Translations under genes and position numbers: made by a program
Notes under the pieces: model-generated
What the model was told of the DNA's origin: nothing
The model's input: only the letters and a program-made list of their open reading frames with translations
Database searches by the model: none
NCBI GenBank assembly: GCA_018401935.1
Contig: JAGYJQ010000003.1
Span: forward strand, 62,001-126,000
Source of the DNA: Balneolaceae bacterium
Lineage (GTDB): Bacteria > Bacteroidota > Rhodothermia > Balneolales > Balneolaceae
Length of the DNA: 64,000 nt
Reading direction: 5' to 3'
Shown here: positions 41,403 to 51,207 of the stretch, piece after piece
Layout: each line of letters starts with the position of its first letter
How positions within the stretch are numbered: position 1 is the stretch's first letter

Positions 41403-42428
41403 ATGTTCAACGCCATGCATTTGACCTTTATCAGTCGCCCATTATTACCCTTTTTACTGCTTCTCTCTTTGGGATGGACGGTGCCAAATTGTGTTCAAGC
41501 CCAAGATCATTCAAGCGAAATTTTCCGCTTTTTACGAATTTCCACCTCCGCTCAAATGGCTGGGATGGGGGGTGATCACGCTGGTCTTTGGAATGCAAAT
41601 GGTTCAACTTTTTTTGCCAACCCGGCCTACTTATCACCCAGTGACCACGGAACAGCATCCTTAAGTTTTGTGAATTATTTTGCAGATGCACGTTACAGTA
41701 ACCTCCATTATGCCTATAATATTGAAGACGTAGGTACCATAGCGGCAGGGGTACAATACGCTAGCTACGGAGATATGAGGCGATATGATGAATTCGGAGG
41801 GGATCTTGGTAGTTTTAATGCCGGTGACTATGTGACTCAACTAAGTCTTAGCCGTAGCCTTTATCCAACGGTTCGAAGTGGCTTTAGCATACAGTGGCTA
41901 CATTCCTCATTAGATCAGTACAACGCATCTGCTTTTGCGTTTTCAGGCGGGCTCATGTATACTCACCCCGATAAGGTGTTAGCTGCCGGGATAACCGTTC
42001 AACATTTAGGGTGGGTGTATAAAAACTATCTTAATTCAAAAGAAAAACTACCCTTAGACATTGCCCTAGGCGTATCATTTAAACCTGAAAATTTCCCCTT
42101 TTTAATGGCACTTACCCTTAAAGACCTACACCGCTGGGAACTGCCTGTTTGGGGGGAGGAAAATCCTCGAGCTGTCGATCATGCCCTTCGTCACGTACAC
42201 GTTGGGGGGGAAGCTACCATTGGAAAGCATGCTTATTTGCGATGGGGTTATAATCCCTATCAACACGAGCAAACGGAAACTGGAAAGGCTATTGATTTAG
42301 CTGGAGCCAGTATTGGTTTAGGTATTGTAATTCAAGAGTATCGCTTCGATATTAGTAGGCAATCCTATAGTCGAATGGGTGGGATTGTTCAAGTAAGCTT
42401 CCAGCGTATACCACCTAAGGGCAATTAA
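41403..42428 (+). CDS. porQ: PorQ-like type IX secretion outer membrane protein
   Basis: 341 aa. Signal peptide to CVQAQ. The PorV/PorQ family start FRFLRISTSAQMAGMGGDHAGLWNANGSTFFANPAYLS is clear, and the rest is a FadL-like barrel. PorQ helps deliver and process T9SS cargo at the surface. A second possible start is Met5. No T9SS C-terminal sorting-domain protein is seen in the window. Confidence 0.85.
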   Translation: MFNAMHLTFISRPLLPFLLLLSLGWTVPNCVQAQDHSSEIFRFLRISTSAQMAGMGGDHAGLWNANGSTFFANPAYLSPSDHGTASLSFVNYFADARYSNLHYAYNIEDVGTIAAGVQYASYGDMRRYDEFGGDLGSFNAGDYVTQLSLSRSLYPTVRSGFSIQWLHSSLDQYNASAFAFSGGLMYTHPDKVLAAGITVQHLGWVYKNYLNSKEKLPLDIALGVSFKPENFPFLMALTLKDLHRWELPVWGEENPRAVDHALRHVHVGGEATIGKHAYLRWGYNPYQHEQTETGKAIDLAGASIGLGIVIQEYRFDISRQSYSRMGGIVQVSFQRIPPKGN

Positions 42429-42657
42429 TATTTTTTAGGCAAATTTTCAGGAAAATGAGCACTCCCATCAGAAAAAATAACCGTTTAAACGAGCGCGTAC
42501 CCGAGCGGTATAACGTTTCAAATATTGCTATTATATACGCTGCGATAGGTATGCCTTTTCAATGGCCATCAGAGCTGTTCTCAAATGAGATTCTGAGGCA
42601 ATTTTTTGTGCAGTATACCAACATCACACTCAACCTTCCCTACACTCATACTCAATT

Positions 42658-43833
42658 ATGATTAGATATTTTACCGCTGGAGAATCACATGGCCCAACCC
42701 TCACAGGAATTGTTGAGGGGGTTCCTGCTGGCTTGGCAATAACCGAAGCCGATATCGCAGAACACTTAGCTCGCCGGCAACAAGGATATGGTAGAGGTGG
42801 GCGTATGGCCTGGGAAAAAGATATGGCACGAATTGATTCGGGGGTTCGATTCGGAAAAACAATGGGTGGACCTATCGCCATGGTTATTCAAAATAGAGCT
42901 TTTGAAAAAGATAAAGCTGGCTGGCCGGTGGTTATGAACAAAGAAGTGGAGGCCGAGGGTATAGAAAAAATAACCCTTCCCCGCCCAGGACACGCTGACT
43001 TGGTTGGCGCTCAAAAATATCGGTTCGATGATATTCGACCCGTAATTGAGCGTTCAAGTGCCCGAGAAACAGGCATGCGGGTGGCTTGTGGATCTGTTGC
43101 TCGACAATTTCTGAAACAATTCGGTATCGAAATTGGTGGACATGTTCTCAGAATAGGAGCCGCTGGATACACTGATTGGGATCAAATTAGAGAGAAAACG
43201 GCTTCCTTTATGGAAAACGGCGCTGAATCTCTGTACCAAACCGCTGATGAATCAGAAGTACGCTGCCTGGATGCCGAACTTACTGAACAAATGGTGAACG
43301 AAATTAAAACCTATCGTAAGGCGGGCTCATCACTAGGGGGCGTTTATGAAATCGTTGTCACTGGAGTGCCGGTTGGCTTAGGTAGTTATACCCAGTGGGA
43401 TAGAAAAATCGATGGAAAATTAGCCCAGGCCATCCTAAGTACTCAAGCGATGAAAGGGGTGGAAATTGGACTAGGTTTCGAGTCGGGGGCCCGACCGGGA
43501 CACCAAGTCCATGACGAAATAATTCACACCGGAACACGTTTTTCTCGAAGCACTAACCGATCGGGTGGTATTGAAGGGGGGATGACAACCGGCGAACCCA
43601 TTATCATTCGAGGGGTTATGAAACCGATTCCCACCATGTTGAACCCTCTTCAAACGGTTGATATGCATAGCTTAGAGCAAACCGAAACCCGTTATGAACG
43701 CTCCGATGTTTGCGCCCTTCCAAGAGCCGTCGTAGTCGCCGAGAGCGTAATTGCTCCTGTTATTGCAAATGCCTTTCTAGAGAAATTCGGGGGTGACTCC
43801 ATCAGCGAAATCCAAGAACGCTACTCCACTTAA
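42658..43833 (+). CDS. aroC: chorismate synthase
   Basis: 391 aa. MIRYFTAGESHGPTLTGIVEGVPAG at the start, GYGRGGRMAWEKD (FMN binding), RPGHADLVGAQKY and SARET. It makes chorismate from EPSP. The spacer from porQ (229 bases) holds only a weak 68-codon ORF. The LysM gene begins 4 bases after the stop. Confidence 0.97.
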   Translation: MIRYFTAGESHGPTLTGIVEGVPAGLAITEADIAEHLARRQQGYGRGGRMAWEKDMARIDSGVRFGKTMGGPIAMVIQNRAFEKDKAGWPVVMNKEVEAEGIEKITLPRPGHADLVGAQKYRFDDIRPVIERSSARETGMRVACGSVARQFLKQFGIEIGGHVLRIGAAGYTDWDQIREKTASFMENGAESLYQTADESEVRCLDAELTEQMVNEIKTYRKAGSSLGGVYEIVVTGVPVGLGSYTQWDRKIDGKLAQAILSTQAMKGVEIGLGFESGARPGHQVHDEIIHTGTRFSRSTNRSGGIEGGMTTGEPIIIRGVMKPIPTMLNPLQTVDMHSLEQTETRYERSDVCALPRAVVVAESVIAPVIANAFLEKFGGDSISEIQERYST

Positions 43834-43837
43834 ACTT

Positions 43838-44944
43838 ATGATCAAAGTTCTCACCTTTAATACAACCCCATCCTTGACCCAGCCCGCACTGCTCATCTTC
43901 GCTGTTATGTTGCTCGGTCTTTTTAGGGTCAACGTGGTTGCTGCCCAATCGCAGCAGGGTGGAGAAGAACAAAAGACACAGCAAGCGCAGAATCCACCGT
44001 ATCAGCAATATGAAGTAAAAGCGGGAGAAACACTTTACAGCATATCCAAAAGTTTAGATGTGGACATTGAAGAGTTAAGAGAATGGAATGAGCTATCTAG
44101 CAATGCACTCTCTGTTGGGCAGACGTTACGCTATTTACCTACGGGATGGTCTCCATCAACCAGTGAAACTCAAAACAAAGCGATAGAAACAGGAGCATCT
44201 ATTATCCGCTCAACCGATATAGAAACCACTGAGTTTTATATTGTTAAGAGCGGTGACAACCTCATTCGTATAGCTGGAGTACACGATATGAGTGTTAGCG
44301 AGCTCAAAACCTTAAATGAACTTGATTCTGACTTTATCCGGGTTGGGCAGCGCCTCACGGTAAAAAAAGTGGTCGATAGTGTAGCGCCTGTTGCAGCAAA
44401 TTTCGAGCAAGGTTCTGCACCCCAAGGCGCTTTTCTTATCTACACCGTTCCCCCCAAATTACCCCTGGATAGTCTGCTCACAACCTTTCAAATGAGCAAA
44501 AAGGAACTAGCCTACTTAAACCCAGACGTGAACATTGACCGACTAGATGCCGGTCAAAAGATTACCATATTGGCTCCTCCTTCAAGAAATTATGCTAACC
44601 CATACATAGAATCGGCCTCTATTATAGATGTCGGCCAAGTGGCAATAAGTGTGTATAAAGAGTCCGATAAAGCAAATACCACCACTACCGGTGAACTGTA
44701 TAATCCAGAAGAACTTACTGCAGCGCACCCTAGTATCCGCTTAGGACAGGTGTTATACGTTGAAAATCCCATTAACGGTCGTGGAATTTATATTCGCATC
44801 AATGATCGGATTACCGAAAATGTCTTACAATTATCCAAGCAAGCCTATGAACTACTTGGATATAATGATCCCTTTCTTAGCTCAAGTACCGATGGGATTG
44901 CTCCTGCCAAAACAGCTCGTATATTTACGCTGGAGGAGCTCTAG
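43838..44944 (+). CDS. LysM protein with C-terminal double-psi beta-barrel (RlpA-like)
   Basis: The ORF is open from 43793 but the ATG at 43838, after the aroC stop, gives the signal peptide (TQPALLIFAVMLLGLFRVNVVAAQ), so about 368 aa. Two clear LysM repeats (YEVKAGETLYSISKSLDVDIEEL and YIVKSGDNLIRIAGVHDMSVSEL) and a weaker third (YTVPPKLPLDSLLTTFQMSKKELAYL) are followed by an RlpA-like barrel (GQVAISVYKESDKANTTTTGE, GIYIRINDRI). It probably binds and perhaps cuts peptidoglycan. It overlaps the next gene by 1 base. Confidence 0.85.
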   Translation: MIKVLTFNTTPSLTQPALLIFAVMLLGLFRVNVVAAQSQQGGEEQKTQQAQNPPYQQYEVKAGETLYSISKSLDVDIEELREWNELSSNALSVGQTLRYLPTGWSPSTSETQNKAIETGASIIRSTDIETTEFYIVKSGDNLIRIAGVHDMSVSELKTLNELDSDFIRVGQRLTVKKVVDSVAPVAANFEQGSAPQGAFLIYTVPPKLPLDSLLTTFQMSKKELAYLNPDVNIDRLDAGQKITILAPPSRNYANPYIESASIIDVGQVAISVYKESDKANTTTTGELYNPEELTAAHPSIRLGQVLYVENPINGRGIYIRINDRITENVLQLSKQAYELLGYNDPFLSSSTDGIAPAKTARIFTLEEL

Positions 44945-45699
44945 TGGAACAAAGAGTGTACACATCGCCCATTCATCGCTATCATACGCTGACCAAAGGC
45001 CTTTTATACAGCTTTTTAGCCGCTCTTCCTTTATTCATCATCTATGAAGTACTCATCCTTTTAACCGCACCTACTACGGAGGTTATGGTTCGTATTAGTG
45101 TGGATGTTTGGTTTAAACAACTATTGCATATGTTTGGATTAGACGCGCTCAACATAAGTCTACTTCTTGTACTAATAGCTGGGGTATTTATTTTAATTCG
45201 CAAACGAAGGGAATTAAATGAGTTGAGGCTGAGTTATTTCGGTATTATGCTGGTTGAATCATTGCTTTTAGCCATTTTAGTAGCATTAATAAGTTCAACA
45301 TTGACCCAATGGATACTACCCGGTATGGCAGAACAATCGACCGGGTTAGTTGTGCAATTGTCTTACGTTCAGGAATTTGCGCTCTCATTAGGTGCTGGTT
45401 TGTACGAAGAACTTTTCTTTAGAGTCCTGTTAGTAAGTTTCTTTATCTGGATTTTTAGCAAATGGTTTGGCGCTAAATCGTGGGCTAGCTATACCTCAGC
45501 CATACTTTTATCCGCTGTACTATTTAGTGCTGTACACTATACAGGCAATATGGGTGACCCCTTTACCATGAGCTCATTTTTGTTTAGATTTTTATTCGGA
45601 GTTATTCTTAACGGGATATATGTTTGGCGAGGGTTTGGAGTCGCAGCTTGGACCCATGCTTTATACGATGTGATAGTTATTACTTTTCTGGGCGCTTGA
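44944..45699 (+). CDS. CPBP-family intramembrane metalloprotease
   Basis: 251 aa from GTG at 44944, with a good Shine-Dalgarno (GGAGGAG) inside the end of the LysM gene. Six to seven membrane helices. The CPBP motifs are GLYEELFFRVLL (EExxxR) and FSAVHYTG (FxxxH-type). Such enzymes are CAAX-prenyl-protease-like glutamic endopeptidases; the substrate is unknown. Confidence 0.88.
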   Translation: MEQRVYTSPIHRYHTLTKGLLYSFLAALPLFIIYEVLILLTAPTTEVMVRISVDVWFKQLLHMFGLDALNISLLLVLIAGVFILIRKRRELNELRLSYFGIMLVESLLLAILVALISSTLTQWILPGMAEQSTGLVVQLSYVQEFALSLGAGLYEELFFRVLLVSFFIWIFSKWFGAKSWASYTSAILLSAVLFSAVHYTGNMGDPFTMSSFLFRFLFGVILNGIYVWRGFGVAAWTHALYDVIVITFLGA

Positions 45700-45846
45700 G
45701 TTAATCGACACCTCAAATTAATAAAATCATTACCGTAAGGTGAAGAACGGCAAATAGTTTACTAGATTTAGTCAAGAAGGAAAGCCGTACATTAATTTAG
45801 ACTTATAAGAAAAAAGAGGTATCTAGCAATAGATAACAAGGTCGAT

Positions 45847-46413
45847 TTGAATAAAAGACAAGGTAACAAACAACAGGCATTTAATGAGGAAATTCTCCCT
45901 CACTTAGATTCCTTGTACAATTTTGCACTTCGGTTGACTACCGATCCTAGTGATTCGGAGGACTTGGTACAAGATACCATTGTTAAGGCCTTTCGATTTT
46001 TTGATAGCTATGAGAAAGGAACCAATGCCAAGGCTTGGTTATTTCGAATTCTCAAAAATTCCTTCATCAACAACTATCGTAGAAATTTAAAAAAGCCGCA
46101 AGAAGTCGACTACGAAGAAGTTGCTGCATTCTACGAGAATGTTCGTGCAGAACGAACAGAAACGACTGATTTAGAGCACCTGATTTTCCGAGACAAAATG
46201 GACGATCAGTTCTCCAAAGCACTTTCAAAACTGCCAGAAGATTTTCGAACGGTCGTTTTACTGTGTGATGTTGATGGTTTTACCTACGAAGAAATATCCA
46301 ATATGCTGGATGTACCCATTGGAACCATTCGCTCTCGATTACATAGGGGTAGAAATTTATTGAAAACAGAATTATACGAGCACGCCAAGAAACACGGTTA
46401 CACAGACGATTAA
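45847..46413 (+). CDS. ECF-type RNA polymerase sigma factor
   Basis: 188 aa. Sigma-70 region 2 (LYNFALRLTTDPSDSEDLVQDTIVKAFRFFDSYEKGTNAKAWLFRILKNSFINNYR) and region 4 (LPEDFRTVVLLCDVDGFTYEEISNMLDVPIGTIRSRLHRGRNLL). The start TTG at 45847 is chosen because no ATG is available between it and an in-frame stop at 45793. No anti-sigma gene follows; the neighbour is a convergent kinase 21 bases away. Confidence 0.92.
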   Translation: MNKRQGNKQQAFNEEILPHLDSLYNFALRLTTDPSDSEDLVQDTIVKAFRFFDSYEKGTNAKAWLFRILKNSFINNYRRNLKKPQEVDYEEVAAFYENVRAERTETTDLEHLIFRDKMDDQFSKALSKLPEDFRTVVLLCDVDGFTYEEISNMLDVPIGTIRSRLHRGRNLLKTELYEHAKKHGYTDD

Positions 46414-46434
46414 AAGCTGTACTGTGTTAATATT

Positions 46435-47784
46435 TTAGACTAGATTTAGTCGAATTTGCATAGTGGTACCCACACCTGGTTCACTTTTTGCGACCGTTAA
46501 CTCACCACCGTGATATTCCTCAACAATTCGTTTAGTAAGATTCAAGCCTAGTCCCCAACCTCTTTTTTTGGTAGAGTATCCTGGCCTAAATATATTTTTC
46601 TTGGTCGCTGCATCCATGCCAATCCCAGTATCCTCGACCTCAATAAATAATCCGTTATTCTTCAAATAACTTCTAACAGTGATGCCTAAATTGCTAGAAT
46701 CTTGAGCTATTTGCAGGGCATCCATCGCATTTTTCATAAGATTCTCAATTGCCCATTGCAATAACTCAGGATTCAGCTTAACCAATCCAGTAGCACGCAT
46801 ATCTGTTTTAATATGCACTTCACCTGCTATTTTGGGTAATCTTCTTTCCATGTATTTAATCGCCTCATCCAAAACAGATGCTATTTCCAGAGGCTGTAGT
46901 TCAGGCTTAGATCCAATTTTACCAAATCGCTCTGCCACTCCTTTTAATCGGTATACATCCTTTTCAATTTCATTTATAAGAGAATGTTGTTCTGACTGCT
47001 CAGGTAAATCGTCCCGAAATATATGAATCCAACCGAGTAGACTGGATATAGGAGTACCCAATTGGTGGGCGGCTTCTTTCGCCATGCCAACCCATAAATT
47101 AGATTGCTCCATTCGGGTAATACTAACCAAACTCGTGTACCCAACGAAAAAGAGCAGCATAATGACAAAAATTTGGATGGCTGGAACATAACGTAGAACC
47201 TGTACCACCGCGCTCTCCCCATAATACACAAATTGCCGAAAGGCCTCTTCACCTTCTCCCACGGTAATGGGAATAGGAGAGTTCATATTTTTTAGTTTCT
47301 GAATATAGGCGAGTCTTTTTTCTTCTGTTTCTATGTTCGAACTTCGAACATTTCTAAAACTATATTCAACTACTGGCTCCCCTTTCTCATCGAGTAATAT
47401 ATATTCAAGAGGGCGGTCATTATCATCCACCAAGACCGCCGGTAATTTAAAATTACCTCTGTTATCTAAAATAAGTTCATCGGTAACAAAATTCTGCATG
47501 CTGCGCAGCCCTTCTACCTCTACCAACATTTCAATAACACTATCCGGAATGGCTTCATGAGATTCTAATTCATTGATTACATTTAGAAGTAGACGACTGG
47601 ACTCTTGATGAATAGGTAGGGCGTTAAATTCAAGAGCCTTAGCCCATAACTGAACACTGGTTCTTTCCTGTTCAAGTATTCTATTGATCAAATACTGATT
47701 GTACACCACTGAGCCAAGGCCAAGAAGAACCAGAAGCAGTACAAGTATCCACTTTGTAGGGCCTGTTCGATCGAATAACTTCAT
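46435..47784 (-). CDS. orphan sensor histidine kinase
   Basis: The ORF extends to 47808, but Met9 (47784) begins the natural N-terminus KLFDRTGPTKWILVLLLVLLG, giving 449 aa. Two membrane helices (~10-30 and ~208-228) flank a ~180-residue sensor domain. HisKA box is GMAKEAAHQLGTPISSLLGWI (HQLGTP type) and HATPase_c has DTGIGM and GWGLGLNL. No response-regulator gene is adjacent. It lies 66 bases downstream of clpX. Confidence 0.9.
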   Translation of the reverse strand: MKLFDRTGPTKWILVLLLVLLGLGSVVYNQYLINRILEQERTSVQLWAKALEFNALPIHQESSRLLLNVINELESHEAIPDSVIEMLVEVEGLRSMQNFVTDELILDNRGNFKLPAVLVDDNDRPLEYILLDEKGEPVVEYSFRNVRSSNIETEEKRLAYIQKLKNMNSPIPITVGEGEEAFRQFVYYGESAVVQVLRYVPAIQIFVIMLLFFVGYTSLVSITRMEQSNLWVGMAKEAAHQLGTPISSLLGWIHIFRDDLPEQSEQHSLINEIEKDVYRLKGVAERFGKIGSKPELQPLEIASVLDEAIKYMERRLPKIAGEVHIKTDMRATGLVKLNPELLQWAIENLMKNAMDALQIAQDSSNLGITVRSYLKNNGLFIEVEDTGIGMDAATKKNIFRPGYSTKKRGWGLGLNLTKRIVEEYHGGELTVAKSEPGVGTTMQIRLNLV

Positions 47785-47850
47785 AATAACACTATTTAAT
47801 GAACACAATGAACAGCGGGAAATAAACTAAAAATCCTTGGCAAACGCTAT

Positions 47851-49104
47851 TTAAGCAGAGGCTTTTTGTTTTTCGTATACTGGAGGAGCCTGTTTTTCAA
47901 TGGTTTCGCGCGTAATAACACATCGCTTTACCTGCTTCATAGACGGAAGAGTGAACATAATATCGAGCATAGAGCTTTCCATAATCGATCTAAGTCCACG
48001 CGCACCCGTTTTACGGGTCTTCGCTTTGTCCACAATCGCTTTTAATGCCTCCTCTTCAAAGGCCAACTCAACATTTTCTAAACTAAACAACTTTTTGTAT
48101 TGCTTAACTAGTGCATTTTTAGGAGTACTCAATATATCCATGAGTGCCACATCGGATAGTTCATGAAGCCCACATATCACGGGTAAACGACCGATGAGTT
48201 CTGGTATCAATCCAAAATGTTGTAAATCTTCGGGTTCAACATGAGTGAAAATCTCAGGATTATCCTTATCAAATTTTACCTGCTCTTCAGAGTGAAAACC
48301 CATGGCCGAGGTGGAAAGTCGTCGCGCAATGATTTGCTCAAGGCCTGCAAAAGCACCACCACATATAAAAAGAATATTCGAGGTATCTAGCTGGATAAAG
48401 CTTTGTTCGGGGTGCTTTCTACCTCCTTTAGGTGGAATATTAGCTACCGTACCTTCTAAAATTTTGAGCAAAGCTTGTTGTACTCCTTCGCCACTTACAT
48501 CTCGTGTAATAGAAGGGTTATCGCTCTTTCGGGCAACTTTATCTACTTCATCGATATACACGATACCCCGCTTCGCTCGCTCTACATCGTAGTCAGCCGC
48601 TTGTAACAGGTTACTCAAGATGCTTTCAACATCTTCCCCTACATACCCCGCTTCGGTTAGAACCGTCGCATCTGCAATGGTGAAGGGAACATCTATTACC
48701 TTCGCCAATGTACGAGCTAGTAAGGTTTTCCCACTACCGGTAGGACCCAGTAAGGCGATATTACTTTTTTCAATTGTGGTATCATCATCTTCGGAGAATT
48801 CAGCTCCAATGCGTTTATAGTGATTATAAACTGCAACGCTTAGGGTCTTTTTTGCAAATTCCTGACCAATAACATATTCGTCTAGTTTAGCTTTAATTTC
48901 GACCGGTTTAAGCGCTGGTTGAAATGGCTTCTCTCTCCTCTTTGCAAGAGAAGCTAAATCACTTTTTATTATGCTGGAAGCATCATCTACACAACGATCG
49001 CATACATATACCCCAGGCCCCGCTACCATACTATTCACTTCCAGGCTAGATCGCCCACAAAACGAACAATTGACGATATCGTTATTCTTTTCTTTATCGC
49101 TCAT
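47851..49104 (-). CDS. clpX: ATP-dependent Clp protease ATP-binding subunit ClpX
   Basis: 417 aa. N-terminal C4 zinc domain ([11 protein letters not shown]...CDRC), Walker [13 protein letters not shown], Walker [13 protein letters not shown], sensor/arginine-finger region ([12 protein letters not shown]) and the ClpX C-terminal D2-small domain ([16 protein letters not shown]). It unfolds substrates for ClpP. It lies 8 bases after clpP. Confidence 0.98.
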   Translation of the reverse strand: MSDKEKNNDIVNCSFCGRSSLEVNSMVAGPGVYVCDRCVDDASSIIKSDLASLAKRREKPFQPALKPVEIKAKLDEYVIGQEFAKKTLSVAVYNHYKRIGAEFSEDDDTTIEKSNIALLGPTGSGKTLLARTLAKVIDVPFTIADATVLTEAGYVGEDVESILSNLLQAADYDVERAKRGIVYIDEVDKVARKSDNPSITRDVSGEGVQQALLKILEGTVANIPPKGGRKHPEQSFIQLDTSNILFICGGAFAGLEQIIARRLSTSAMGFHSEEQVKFDKDNPEIFTHVEPEDLQHFGLIPELIGRLPVICGLHELSDVALMDILSTPKNALVKQYKKLFSLENVELAFEEEALKAIVDKAKTRKTGARGLRSIMESSMLDIMFTLPSMKQVKRCVITRETIEKQAPPVYEKQKASA

Positions 49105-49112
49105 AAAGACGT

Positions 49113-49763
49113 TTATTTTTTAGAATCTACTCGGCTAATTACATTATCTACCAGACCATAGCTTTTGGCTTCGTCCGCAGACATCCATTTATTACGATCG
49201 GAGTCATTAATAACCTCATCCAAACTTTTTCCTGAATGATCCGCTATGATTTGACTCAATTCCTGCTTAATCCGGATAATTTCTTTGGCCTCAATTTCAA
49301 TATCACTGGCTTGACCTTGAACCCCACCAAGTGGTTGATGAATCATCACTCTTGCGTGAGGTAAACAGCTTCGTTTACCTGTAGCACCGGCTGTTAATAA
49401 TACGGCACCCATACTTGCTGCCATGCCCATACAGGTAGTAGCCACATCACACTTTATGTGCTGCATAGTATCATAAATAGCTAAACCTGCAGAAACCACA
49501 CCACCCGGACTATTCACATAGAGATTGATGTCTTTCTCTGGATCTTCGGATTCTAAAAACAAGAGCTGAGCTACTATAGAACTGGCAACTACATCATTGA
49601 TAGGGGAGCCTAAAATGATAATTCGATCTTTAAGTAGACGCGAGTAAATGTCATAGGCTCGTTCCCCTCTAGAGGTTGTTTCTATGACCATAGGGGCTAG
49701 GTTATTATCTATGGTATTCATCCCACTATACATGGGTTGTTGATAAATAGGCTGTTTAATCAT
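49113..49763 (-). CDS. clpP: ATP-dependent Clp protease proteolytic subunit ClpP
   Basis: 216 aa. Ser nucleophile in [11 protein letters not shown], His in [22 protein letters not shown] and the following Asp complete the triad. [40 protein letters not shown] is typical. It forms the peptidase chamber. Tig-clpP-clpX is the common order; clpP begins 3 bases after tig. Confidence 0.98.
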   Translation of the reverse strand: MIKQPIYQQPMYSGMNTIDNNLAPMVIETTSRGERAYDIYSRLLKDRIIILGSPINDVVASSIVAQLLFLESEDPEKDINLYVNSPGGVVSAGLAIYDTMQHIKCDVATTCMGMAASMGAVLLTAGATGKRSCLPHARVMIHQPLGGVQGQASDIEIEAKEIIRIKQELSQIIADHSGKSLDEVINDSDRNKWMSADEAKSYGLVDNVISRVDSKK

Positions 49764-49766
49764 GAT

Positions 49767-51059
49767 TTACTTCTGCTCCTGCTTTTTTTCTTGATACGCT
49801 TTATAGTCGTCTTTGCTCAACTCTTCAATTTGCACTTCCTCTTTAAGTTTTTCAAACACTTTATTATCTCTAATAGTATTTCGTAAACTTTCTAACATGT
49901 TTGGGTTTTGGGCATAATACCCTTTGAGTTGTTCTGCTGTTAACCCGTAACGAGCAGCCTCCATTCCTAGCTGAGCATCTATATCTTCAGCGGTAATTTC
50001 AATATCATCATACTTTTCCTGCAGCTGCATATTGATAAAATACCACTTAGCTTCTGTTTTAGCCTGATCGCTCATTTCTTCTTTGTAAGAATCGGTATCA
50101 AATCCGTCTGGCAACTGATTTCCATATTGCTGTTTTAGACGCTCCACATACGACTCTTTAACTTGAGCTACAAATGCTTCAGGTACGTCAAATTCATGGG
50201 CATCTACCATTGCTTGTACCACGTCATTTTTGAAAAAATCATCGGATGACTGATCGTAATATTCCTGCATCTTACTCTTAATAAAGCTTCGGTACTCATC
50301 CTCTGTTTTTGCCTCATTATTGGTTTGCTTAGCAATAAATTCTTCATTCATCTCTGCTTTGTGCAAGGCTTGAACCTTTTTTACTTCGACTCGAAAGCGA
50401 TCGGTTTCTCCATCTTCCTCTAAAGTCATATCAACCACATCGCCGGCTTTCTTACCCTTTAGGGCTTTCAAAAAACCGGCCGCTGATTCTTGACGCATAT
50501 CGATGTTTTGATCCGTATCGGTATCTCCTTCAACCAGATTTCCATCTTCGTCTAAAGAACTTACATCTGCTATAATTTTAGACTCTGCTTCGATGGCGGT
50601 ATCCACATCTTCCCAATTACCTTCGCGTTCTACTGCTCGTGCGATTTCTTCGTCCACTTCGGTGTCAGATACATCGTGCACCATAGATGTAACTTTTACC
50701 TTAGCCAGGTCGGCTAACTCCACCGTTGGTTTGGTGCCTATTTTGAAGGTTACCTCAAGTTCGTCGTTTTCCCATTGAAAATCGATCATCTGAGTTTCAC
50801 CCACTGGATCGTGCTCCTCAACTACATTGTTTTCAAACACTTCTTGTATATATTTATTGATCTCTTCGATCTCTATTTCTTGACCAAATCTCTTCTTAAT
50901 GAGCCCAATTGGCGCCTTACCTGGCCGGAAACCAGGTAAGCTAACTTTCGGACGTATGCCTTTATATGCCTGATCAAATTTAGGCTGCAGGTCTTCTCTA
51001 TTTGCTAAGATGGTAATTTCTTTGTCGACCGAAGTCAGATCTTTTACCTTTATTTCCAC
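49767..51059 (-). CDS. tig: trigger factor
   Basis: 430 aa. N-terminal ribosome-binding domain with GFRPGKAP (as LPGFRPGKAPIGLIKKRFG), a PPIase-like middle domain (~155-245) and a helical C-terminal arm. It chaperones nascent chains at the ribosome exit. First gene of the tig-clpP-clpX unit. The region 51060-51207 upstream is its likely promoter. Confidence 0.97.
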   Translation of the reverse strand: MEIKVKDLTSVDKEITILANREDLQPKFDQAYKGIRPKVSLPGFRPGKAPIGLIKKRFGQEIEIEEINKYIQEVFENNVVEEHDPVGETQMIDFQWENDELEVTFKIGTKPTVELADLAKVKVTSMVHDVSDTEVDEEIARAVEREGNWEDVDTAIEAESKIIADVSSLDEDGNLVEGDTDTDQNIDMRQESAAGFLKALKGKKAGDVVDMTLEEDGETDRFRVEVKKVQALHKAEMNEEFIAKQTNNEAKTEDEYRSFIKSKMQEYYDQSSDDFFKNDVVQAMVDAHEFDVPEAFVAQVKESYVERLKQQYGNQLPDGFDTDSYKEEMSDQAKTEAKWYFINMQLQEKYDDIEITAEDIDAQLGMEAARYGLTAEQLKGYYAQNPNMLESLRNTIRDNKVFEKLKEEVQIEELSKDDYKAYQEKKQEQK

Positions 51060-51207
51060 GCGTGTTCTCCGCTTAATTTGTTTGGTTGTTTCGGGTTAAT
51101 GGAATGACCTCGATAGTCTATTCGAATCAACACCTAAACCGCTAGATTGAAAAAATAAATTACAGTCTAGAAAAATACGACTTTAAATAACGGTATTCAA
51201 AACCGAT

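Noticed and set aside
42455-42661. 68-codon ORF between porQ and aroC, ending in ATGA overlap with aroC
   Set aside because: Composition is unlike the neighbours, no motif or signal, and no convincing start; probably chance.
46435-46435. Sigma factor at 45847 and kinase at 46435 as an operon
   Set aside because: They are convergent, so they cannot be co-transcribed.
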